A stretch of 14,276 bases of DNA from Deltaproteobacteria bacterium RBG_16_44_11. GTDB taxonomy: Bacteria; Desulfobacterota; Syntrophia; Syntrophales; Smithellaceae. Shown piece after piece: positions 1 through 5,270 of the stretch; position 1 is the stretch's first letter; each line of letters starts with the position of its first letter. The stretch spans positions 54,367 through 68,642 of the forward strand of contig MGQN01000027.1 of assembly GCA_001797845.1 (NCBI GenBank). The letters run 5' to 3'. The notes beneath the pieces were generated by a model that was not told the DNA's origin, ran no database searches, and saw only the letters and a program-made list of their open reading frames with translations. Position numbers and translations under genes: made by a program.

Positions 1-666
1 AACATCATGGGCCTCGGCATGTTCGCGATTTAAATAATGGCAATCATTAGTCGCTACAAGTGGGATGGAAAGTTCTTTGCTGATCTCAATCAAACCTTTG
101 TTGGCAATTTTTTGTTCCGGAATGCCATTTTCCATAAGTTCCAAAAAGAAATTCTCTTCACCAAAAATTGTCTGATAGGATCGCGCCGCTTTTTTAGCTT
201 CATCCATTTTGCCTTTAAGGATTAAATCGTTGATTTCACCATGCAGACAAGCACTCGATGCAATAAGACCTTCGGAACATTCTTTGAGCAGTTCTTTATC
301 CACTCTCGGCCGGTAATAAAAGCCTTCCAGATAGCCGGCCGATGTGAGCTTCATTAGATTTTTATAGCCCTGCATATTTTTCACCAGAACAACTAAATGC
401 CTTGCCGTTTCACCGATAGAGTAGCTTTTGTCCAGGCGGCTGCGAGGCGCTACATATAATTCACACCCGATTATCGGCTTTATTCCCTGTTTGTAAGCCT
501 GCTGGTAAAAATCAATCGCCCCGAACATATTGCCATGGTCGGTAATAGCGATAGCCGGCATCTTATATTCGCGCGCTTTCTGGAAAAGATCTTCAAGACG
601 AATCATTCCGTCCAAAAGACTGTATTGGGTATGGACATGAAGATGTACGAATTCAGCGTGTTTCAT
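1..666 (-). CDS. dnaE: DNA polymerase III alpha subunit, N-terminal part (cut by window edge)
   Basis: This is the catalytic subunit of the replicative DNA polymerase, present here as its first 222 codons; the frame stays open through base 1. The protein starts MKHAEFVHLHVHTQYSLLDG, the classic opening of the PHP domain, with His8 and His10 forming the HxH metal-site motif. TDHGNMFG follows near residue 45, then GCELYVAPRSR, and CLHGEI and ATNDCHYL further on, all in the usual DnaE order. The polymerase palm, beta-clamp-binding and OB regions lie outside the window. The ATG at 664-666 is the natural start, because it begins the conserved PHP motif directly; no strong Shine-Dalgarno sequence is visible. 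It lies 49 bases downstream of guaB on the same strand. A TATAAT hexamer sits in that gap (705-710, minus) but without a convincing -35, so cotranscription with guaB is possible. The identification is firm. Confidence 0.96.
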   Translation of the reverse strand, partial: MKHAEFVHLHVHTQYSLLDGMIRLEDLFQKAREYKMPAIAITDHGNMFGAIDFYQQAYKQGIKPIIGCELYVAPRSRLDKSYSIGETARHLVVLVKNMQGYKNLMKLTSAGYLEGFYYRPRVDKELLKECSEGLIASSACLHGEINDLILKGKMDEAKKAARSYQTIFGEENFFLELMENGIPEQKIANKGLIEISKELSIPLVATNDCHYLNREHAEAHDV

Positions 667-715
667 AGTTACACTTTGTCAGAAATAAATATATTGATAA
701 AAAAATTATAAGTTC

Positions 716-2176
716 TTAATCCAGCCAGTAATTAGGAGCTTCTTTGGTAATAATTACGTCATGGACATGGCTTTCTTTCAAACCGGCCTGGGTAATTCGG
801 ACAAAACGCGCCTTTTCCATCAATTCCGGGATTGTTTTACAACCGACATAACCCATGCCCGCTTTGAATCCGCCGATTAGCTGAAGAATACTTGCGGAAA
901 GTGAACCGCGGAAAGGCACCCTCCCTTCAATTCCTTCCGGGACAAGTTTCGAGGGGCCTTCTATATCATCTTGATAATAACGGTCACGGCTGCCCAGTTT
1001 CATGGCTTCCAAGGAACCCATGCCGCGGTAAACTTTATAGCTTCTTCCTTGAAACAAAATAGTTTCCCCGGGGCTTTCTTCCGTGCCGGCAAATAATCCG
1101 CCGACCATTACGGTATGCGCGCCACAGCCAATTGCTTTGACAATATCACCGGAATATTTAATGCCGCCGTCGGCGACGACTGGAATACCGTTTTTGGAGG
1201 CAATTTTATAAGCATCGCGAATAGCGGACATCTGGGCTATTCCAACACCGGCGATAATGCGGGTTGTGCAAATCGAACCAGGACCGACACCGACTTTCAC
1301 CGCGTCGACACCGGCGTCAATCAAAGCCTTGGCTCCTTCCGCCGTGGCAACATTGCCGGCGATCAGTTCGCATTTAGGGAAATTAGCTTTTGTTGATTTT
1401 ATGGCATTGATTACTCCAGAAGAATGTCCATGAGATGCATCAATGACGATGACATCAGCTCCCGCAGAAAGAAGAGCACCTATTCTGGCTTCCCTGTCAA
1501 TAATACCAACAGCGGCACCAACTCGCAGTCTGCCTAATGAATCTTTGCAAGCACTGGGGTAGCGGCGAATCTTTTCGATATCTTTAATGGTAATAAGGCC
1601 TTTTAAGTTATATTCATCATCGACTACTAATAATTTTTCAATTCTATGTTTGTGCAGAAGCTTCTTGGAGTCTTCCAGAGAAATGTTTGCAGATACAGTG
1701 ATCAGATTTTTCTTGGTCATGACATTGGAAACAGTTTGATCTAAATTTTCTTCAAATCGTAAATCGCGATTAGTCAGTATTCCGACAAGTTTCCCTTTCT
1801 TCACCACGGGGACACCGGATATGGAATATTTGCTCATCAGCTCCATTGCATCGCTTACTTTTTGCTCCGGTTCTATAGTTATGGGATCGACAACCATACC
1901 ACTTTCCGATTTCTTGACCCGATCTACTTCGATGGCTTGTTGTTCTATGCTCATGTTGCGATGAATTATACCAATACCGCCTTCCTGAGCCATACAAATA
2001 GCTGTGCGCGATTCGGTTACGGTATCCATCGCGGCCGAGACGATGGGAATATTCAAGAAAATATTTTTGGTTAACTTTGTGGAAGTATCGACATCTCGCG
2101 GCAAAATACTGGAAGCCGCCGGAACCAGAAGAAGATCATCGAATGTTAAAGATTCCTTTACTATATCATCAAGCAT
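716..2176 (-). CDS. guaB: Inosine-5'-monophosphate dehydrogenase
   Basis: This enzyme oxidises IMP to XMP with NAD+, the first committed step of GMP synthesis, in the cytoplasm. At 486 residues it has the normal full length. An N-terminal barrel segment (residues 1-90, LTFDDLLLVPA) is followed by two CBS domains (about 93-205, including SGVPVV and the EKLLVVDD region), and then the rest of the TIM barrel. The catalytic cysteine is Cys303 in GPGSICTTR. The substrate-binding GMGS motif is at 386-389, and the flap with EGIEGRVP is near 414-421, carrying the general-base arginine Arg419. The start is well supported: GGAGGA (2181-2186) lies four bases upstream of the ATG. It is preceded by a palindromic element and a weak candidate promoter, and followed by dnaE. 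Nothing is truncated or missing. Confidence 0.98.
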   Translation of the reverse strand: MLDDIVKESLTFDDLLLVPAASSILPRDVDTSTKLTKNIFLNIPIVSAAMDTVTESRTAICMAQEGGIGIIHRNMSIEQQAIEVDRVKKSESGMVVDPITIEPEQKVSDAMELMSKYSISGVPVVKKGKLVGILTNRDLRFEENLDQTVSNVMTKKNLITVSANISLEDSKKLLHKHRIEKLLVVDDEYNLKGLITIKDIEKIRRYPSACKDSLGRLRVGAAVGIIDREARIGALLSAGADVIVIDASHGHSSGVINAIKSTKANFPKCELIAGNVATAEGAKALIDAGVDAVKVGVGPGSICTTRIIAGVGIAQMSAIRDAYKIASKNGIPVVADGGIKYSGDIVKAIGCGAHTVMVGGLFAGTEESPGETILFQGRSYKVYRGMGSLEAMKLGSRDRYYQDDIEGPSKLVPEGIEGRVPFRGSLSASILQLIGGFKAGMGYVGCKTIPELMEKARFVRITQAGLKESHVHDVIITKEAPNYWLD

Positions 2177-2197
2177 TATATCCTCCGTTATAATATA

Positions 2198-2226
2198 ATC
2201 TTAACATTTATTAGTATTCATTTCAC
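2198..2226 (-). promoter_or_regulatory. Candidate guaB promoter (weak)
   Basis: On the minus strand GTGAAA (2226-2221) and TAAGAT (2203-2198) are separated by 17 bases, four of six matches to each sigma-70 hexamer. This would start transcription roughly 15 bases before the guaB Shine-Dalgarno sequence. The AT-rich background makes chance matches likely, so this is only a candidate. Confidence 0.3.
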
Positions 2227-2277
2227 GGGTATAAACCCCAAAGCAAGCTACGGGGTATTATACCCTCCGCTATGCGG
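2227..2277. repeat. Palindromic REP-like element with two hairpins
   Basis: The arms GGGTATAA (2227-2234) and TTATACCC (2258-2265) are exact complements. Nested inside them, CCCC (2236-2239) pairs with GGGG (2252-2255) around a 12-base loop containing AAGCAAGCTA. A second small hairpin, CCGC/GCGG with a 3-base loop, follows at 2267-2277. Tandem G+C-rich palindromes standing alone in an AT-rich intergenic region resemble the repetitive extragenic palindromes dispersed in many genomes. The element lies between the 3' end of the DUF1285 gene and the guaB promoter region, so it could also stop or stabilise the upstream transcript. There is no U-tract after either hairpin, so a simple intrinsic terminator is less likely. 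Whether it is repeated in the genome cannot be seen here. Confidence 0.5.
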
Positions 2278-2318
2278 GATCAATTCAACTAAAGCTTCAA
2301 ACCACGCTTCACTTGTTT

Positions 2319-2777
2319 TCAGCAAGTTTCATTGATAAAATATTTTTGACCGTTTAACCTGATGAAAAACATTGCCTCATTTTCCGACTGCTCGACAAAT
2401 TCAGCCAACTGGTAATAACTTTTACGGGAAAATCTGGCGGCAAACTTTCCCTCCTTCACCCGGCAGTAAAGAACATTGTCTTTGCCTATTTGTAATGTGC
2501 TCAAATCCAATATTTCCAAAGAATCATCGGTCAATAGGATATAAATATTATCATGATCGTCCTTCGGGAGTCCAGTTTTATAAACGGCTGAAACAACAAA
2601 AGCTGTGTCTTCCACATCAAGATAACATTGTTCTTCACCCAGTTCAATTAAGTATTTTCCGCATTCATCTATTTTAAGATTTTCAAAAAATACACATAAT
2701 ATTTCTTTGCGAAACATATGCGCACCGCGATAGTACCAGGTGCCTTCTTTATCAATTTTAATTTCGCCTTCTTCCAT
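2319..2777 (-). CDS. DUF1285 family protein
   Basis: This is a conserved cytoplasmic protein of unknown function. The stretch from IKIDKEGTWYYRG through MFRKEILCVFFENLK, YLIELG and YLDVEDTAFVV matches what I recall of the DUF1285 family, whose members share a 'GTWYY-G' opening and a 'V-V-D-PFVV' core. The C-terminal half (DNVLYCRVKEGKFAARFSR, then QLAEFVE, MFFIRLNGQKYFI) is strand-rich and soluble; no signal peptide or membrane segment is present. The chosen ATG (2775-2777) lies seven bases after the dtd stop and begins right before the conserved motif, giving 152 residues. A TTG ten codons upstream (2805-2807) would overlap the end of dtd by 23 bases. Neither start has a clear ribosome binding site, so translational coupling to dtd is plausible. 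The family assignment comes from memory of its motif pattern. Confidence 0.8.
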   Translation of the reverse strand: MEEGEIKIDKEGTWYYRGAHMFRKEILCVFFENLKIDECGKYLIELGEEQCYLDVEDTAFVVSAVYKTGLPKDDHDNIYILLTDDSLEILDLSTLQIGKDNVLYCRVKEGKFAARFSRKSYYQLAEFVEQSENEAMFFIRLNGQKYFINETC

Positions 2778-2784
2778 ACTTATT

Positions 2785-3234
2785 TCAAAAAGTCTTTCTG
2801 CTATCAAGTAATATTGTCACCGGGCCGTTATTAACAAGCTCAATGTGCATCATCTCTTGAAACTTCCCGCAAGCCGCATGCTTTACTTTCTTTCGGACCT
2901 CCCGGATAAAGTATTCGTAAAGTTCATTAGCTTTTCGTGGTTCTTCAGCTCTTACGAAAGATGGCCGTCTTCCCTTTACGCAATCGCCTAAAAGTGTAAA
3001 CTGGGAAACAACCAGCATTTCTCCATCAATATCAATCAACGAGCGATTCATTTTCCCTTCGTTATCTTCAAAGATGCGCAAATTGATGGTTTTTTCCAAA
3101 ATATAATCAGCGTCTTTTCCCGTATCTTCTCTTTCTACACCTAATAATACAAGAATCCCTTTATTTATCGAGGACAATTCTTGATGGTTAATTTTGACAC
3201 AAGCACGGTCGACTCTCTGGATAACTGCACGCAT
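2785..3234 (-). CDS. dtd: D-aminoacyl-tRNA deacylase
   Basis: Dtd hydrolyses the ester bond of D-amino acids mischarged onto tRNA, for example D-Tyr-tRNA, and also clears glycine from tRNA-Ala. It acts as a homodimer in the cytoplasm. The protein is 149 residues, the normal length, and starts with MRAVIQRV, the standard Dtd N-terminus. The SQFTL active-site motif is at 77-81 (VVSQFTLLGD). The cross-subunit Gly-cisPro motif is at 138-140 in NNGPVT, close to the usual NDGPVT. The segment before it, GKFQEMMHIEL, differs from the common FGADM form, but variation at this place is not unusual. The ATG at 3232-3234 has only a poor upstream purine stretch (GCGGGATC). The gene leads a likely two-gene unit with the DUF1285 gene and is divergent from the lipoprotein gene at 3435. 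Confidence 0.96.
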   Translation of the reverse strand: MRAVIQRVDRACVKINHQELSSINKGILVLLGVEREDTGKDADYILEKTINLRIFEDNEGKMNRSLIDIDGEMLVVSQFTLLGDCVKGRRPSFVRAEEPRKANELYEYFIREVRKKVKHAACGKFQEMMHIELVNNGPVTILLDSRKTF

Positions 3235-3434
3235 TGGTGATCCCGCTTAAAAGTGATCGCATGCTACCAACAAATTGTTCTGTGTTCAAGTCATTTCTAT
3301 GAAACAGGTACGAATTTGCTATTTAAAGATTCTTTTATTGAATTATAATTAATATTTTGATAACCTATCCGGTAACTAATTGAATTATTAGAAAAGTTTT
3401 CATCATTATGCTACATGCTACGGGGGAAAGTAAA

Positions 3435-3947
3435 ATGAAAAAATATAAAATAATAATTATTTATATCACATTAGCCACAATTTTTCCCCTTACTGCATGT
3501 ACAGCATCTCTTTTAAAAAACTGGGGTAAAATTGAACCCAATGCCGCTGTAACAAACGCTTTTGAAAAATTTCAAATTAACGAAGATTTTAACTATTATA
3601 TCAGCGGCTCAGATGTTTACCCAACATCAATTTTAGCCTTAAATAAATCTTATTCTCTTCTTGATGAAGACCTATGGAAGAAAATAGATATGACGCCGGA
3701 AATATTTCGTACACTGGTGACCAATATGCAAATGAGACTATTGCAATGTTGTTTTGAGACTCAACAGGGATATATTATTTATGATGATAGGGGCAAACAA
3801 ATCGGTATTTGGTATTCTATGATCGCGGCAAGTATTGGTGTGAAAATGAAAGACGATGCTAAAGTGATTATCTATCCGCCAAGAGAGGATATCTATTTGA
3901 AATACGAAGGAAAAGTAAACGGTAACGGAAACGATTTCAGTCCATAA
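3435..3947 (+). CDS. Putative lipoprotein of unknown function
   Basis: This 170-residue exported protein has lysines at 2, 3 and 5, a hydrophobic run (6-19), and a lipobox LTAC with Cys22, so it is predicted to be lipidated and held in the inner or outer membrane. The mature part shows no catalytic motif I can name. It contains NYYISGSDVYPTSI, SLLDEDLWKKIDMTPE and GKQIGIWYSMIAA, a pattern I associate with an unnamed lipoprotein family common in deltaproteobacterial genomes. The start at 3435 is preferred over an in-frame ATG at 3408, because the purine-rich GGGGGAAAG (3422-3430) precedes it and the signal peptide then begins with MKK. A TATAAT sits at 3344-3349 without a good -35. The 200-base gap to the divergent dtd gene contains little else beyond a short palindrome (3269-3279) and a tandem ATGCTAC. 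No terminator follows the gene. Confidence 0.82.
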   Translation: MKKYKIIIIYITLATIFPLTACTASLLKNWGKIEPNAAVTNAFEKFQINEDFNYYISGSDVYPTSILALNKSYSLLDEDLWKKIDMTPEIFRTLVTNMQMRLLQCCFETQQGYIIYDDRGKQIGIWYSMIAASIGVKMKDDAKVIIYPPREDIYLKYEGKVNGNGNDFSP

Positions 3948-4018
3948 AAAGACTAACAAATATATATTACTTAACACCTTCCATCCCGAATATTATTTAC
4001 GAAAAAATTTAATTTAGC

Positions 4019-4047
4019 TTGACAAGCGCTTTTTTTATTGTTAATGA
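4019..4047 (+). promoter_or_regulatory. Candidate promoter for the PxxKW gene
   Basis: A consensus -35 TTGACA (4019-4024), preceded by C, lies 17 bases ahead of TAATGA (4042-4047), which is a poor -10. The position suits transcription of the PxxKW gene, leaving a leader of about 100 bases. The -35 is strong and the -10 weak, so an activator may be needed, or the match may be chance. Confidence 0.35.
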
Positions 4048-4151
4048 CTCGTCCGTTTTTTAGGTCAATGGCGTTAGTGGAAATTATTTATCATTTATTT
4101 GTACCGCAACGTCTTTTAAAAAGAATTTTGTCATATAGGAGGATCGTTCAA

Positions 4152-4436
4152 ATGCTTTGTCAGACTGTTAAGGCGGATCTTGATTGCGCTTTCATGAGCA
4201 AAAATGGTTGCGGTTTCTTTGGCGGTAGCTGTCAAACGATAATTGACAAATGTGAAACTTGTAACAAAATAATTGAATATCAATCCGGCAAATATTGCAG
4301 TGTCTATCCAAATCCGAACAGTAAATGGCTTAATGGAAGGTGTCCAACGGCAACTCACATCAAGCTTGAACTAAATGAAACAACGCAAAAAGTTAATCCA
4401 CTTAAGGCTTCCAAAAGATCAAGTAAAAAAGGATGA
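4152..4436 (+). CDS. PxxKW family small cysteine-rich protein
   Basis: This is a 94-residue soluble protein with eight cysteines in its first 64 residues (3, 12, 20, 27, 34, 37, 49 and 64), including a CxxC at 34-37. Together with GCGFFGGSC, CETCNKI, GKYC and the motif PNSKW (55-59) followed by NGRC and ATH, this matches the PxxKW cysteine-rich family as I remember it. That family is frequent in deltaproteobacteria and has no known function. Cysteine spacing suggests metal binding (zinc or iron-sulfur), but this is inference. The C-terminus is lysine- and serine-rich. The start is fixed by a perfect AGGAGGA (4137-4143) eight bases upstream of the ATG. An in-frame ATG at 4038 would add 38 residues lacking family resemblance and is rejected. 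The gene ends 32 bases before a strong bidirectional terminator shared with the convergent merR gene, and is probably transcribed alone. Confidence 0.85.
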   Translation: MLCQTVKADLDCAFMSKNGCGFFGGSCQTIIDKCETCNKIIEYQSGKYCSVYPNPNSKWLNGRCPTATHIKLELNETTQKVNPLKASKRSSKKG

Positions 4437-4468
4437 AATATCACCTTGAAGAGACTTACGAAGATCAT

Positions 4469-4498
4469 AAAAAAACCGGCGAACCGCCGGTTTTTTTT
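4469..4498. terminator. Bidirectional intrinsic terminator
   Basis: The stem CCGGCG (4476-4481) pairs exactly with CGCCGG (4485-4490) around the loop AAC. An A-run (4469-4475) lies on the left and a run of eight T (4491-4498) on the right. Read on the plus strand it stops the PxxKW transcript; read on the minus strand it stops the merR/ihfA transcript. The merR stop codon lies inside the T-run (4497-4499). Confidence 0.93.
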
Positions 4499-4835
4499 AA
4501 TCTATCATTTTTCTTATTTGCTGTAATTCTTGTTTAACTAGAATTAACTTTTCTTTTGCCGAATTCAAATTTTCCGGTTCAGAATCTCCACGCATTTCAA
4601 ATAGCCGCTTTTTTGCACCATCAATGGTAAATCTCTGTGAATAAAGTAAATTCCTGATTGTTAATAATTCCTGGACGTCTTTCTTTCTGTATAAACGCTG
4701 TGACGTTCGAGTTCGTATCGGCTTAACTGTTCGAAATTCAGTCTCCCAATATCTAATAACGTAAGGTTCTACATCAAGGATTTTGCTTACTTCCCCAATA
4801 CGAAAATATGCCTTTTCGGGAATCATTGTCTCCAT
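4497..4835 (-). CDS. MerR-family transcriptional regulator, short form
   Basis: This is a 112-residue DNA-binding protein with a winged helix-turn-helix of MerR type. YFRIGEVSKILDVEPYVIRYWETEF (residues 10-34) gives the HTH, and RTSQRLYRKKDVQELLTIRNLLY (43-65) gives the wing and following helices. A C-terminal helix (88-110, rich in E, K, L and Q) would form the dimer coiled coil. There is no effector-binding domain and not a single cysteine, so it is not a metal or redox sensor of the classical type. Such short MerR genes directly after ihfA are common in deltaproteobacteria as I recall; their targets are unknown. The start could be the ATG at 4835 or the ATG three codons on (4826), where MIPEKAYF resembles family N-termini; no good ribosome binding site separates them. 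A long inverted repeat lies upstream. Confidence 0.88.
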   Translation of the reverse strand: METMIPEKAYFRIGEVSKILDVEPYVIRYWETEFRTVKPIRTRTSQRLYRKKDVQELLTIRNLLYSQRFTIDGAKKRLFEMRGDSEPENLNSAKEKLILVKQELQQIRKMID

Positions 4836-4900
4836 ACAATTTCTGAACCCTTATGGCCAAATTCCCCGGCACATCGAATAAAATAATTAAAACATAAAAT

Positions 4901-4943
4901 ATCATAACATTAAAACTCATAAGATGTGTTTTAAAGTTATGAT
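4901..4943. promoter_or_regulatory. 16-base AT-rich inverted repeat, possible operator
   Basis: ATCATAACATTAAAAC (4901-4916) and GTTTTAAAGTTATGAT (4928-4943) are reverse complements except for one A:A mismatch, separated by 11 bases. The dyad lies in the 141-base gap between ihfA and merR. On the minus strand it ends in TATGAT, five of six matches to a -10 hexamer. This suggests an autoregulatory operator for the adjacent MerR protein, though the exact -35/-10 geometry typical of MerR promoters is not seen. As RNA it could form an AU-rich hairpin. Without a following U-tract, terminator function is less likely. Confidence 0.5.
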
Positions 4944-4976
4944 CTATGTGTGCTCAGGTTGATATTTAATTTATTT

Positions 4977-5249
4977 CTAATTAAGAGCTTTGCGCAATAC
5001 CTGAGATGATTTGAAGGTCAACACTCTGCGCGCAGTGATCGAAATTTCTTCCCCTGTTTGCGGATTACGGCCGCGGCGAGATCTTTTCTCTTTTACCACA
5101 AAATTACCAAAACCGGAGATTTTAACTTTTTCACCATGCGCAAGTTTTTCTTTAATAAGTTCAAACACAGACTCAACAACATCCGCCGAATCCTTCTTGG
5201 AAAAACCAAGCTTTTCATAAACATTTTGAATAATATCTATTTTCGTCAT
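4977..5249 (-). CDS. ihfA: Integration host factor, alpha subunit
   Basis: This is a 90-residue nucleoid-associated protein that bends DNA as a heterodimer with IhfB. MTKIDIIQNVYEKLGFSKK forms the dimerisation helices. The KVKISGFGNF signature (41-50) and the beta-arm RRGRNPQTGEEI (58-69) with the intercalating Pro63 are all present. Position directly after pheT is the standard location of ihfA, and VYEKLGFSKK favours the alpha subunit over IhfB or HU. A very strong Shine-Dalgarno stretch (complement of 5251-5261, containing GGAGGGAAGG) immediately precedes the ATG. It is 21 bases downstream of pheT and is likely in the same transcript. Confidence 0.94.
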   Translation of the reverse strand: MTKIDIIQNVYEKLGFSKKDSADVVESVFELIKEKLAHGEKVKISGFGNFVVKEKRSRRGRNPQTGEEISITARRVLTFKSSQVLRKALN

Positions 5250-5270
5250 TTCCTTCCCTCCGTTTTTTTA

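Noticed and set aside
37..225. Plus-strand 62-codon open frame
   Set aside because: It lies antisense inside the clearly recognised dnaE PHP-domain frame and has no ribosome binding site or family resemblance.
1115..2198. Several open frames on both strands over guaB
   Set aside because: They are out-of-frame or antisense shadows of a full-length, well-conserved guaB.
3738..3977. Minus-strand 79-codon frame over the lipoprotein gene
   Set aside because: The overlapping plus-strand frame has a signal peptide, lipobox and ribosome binding region; the antisense frame has none of these.
4038..4151. N-terminal extension of the PxxKW gene
   Set aside because: The perfect AGGAGGA directly before the ATG at 4152 and the family pattern starting there make the longer start unlikely.
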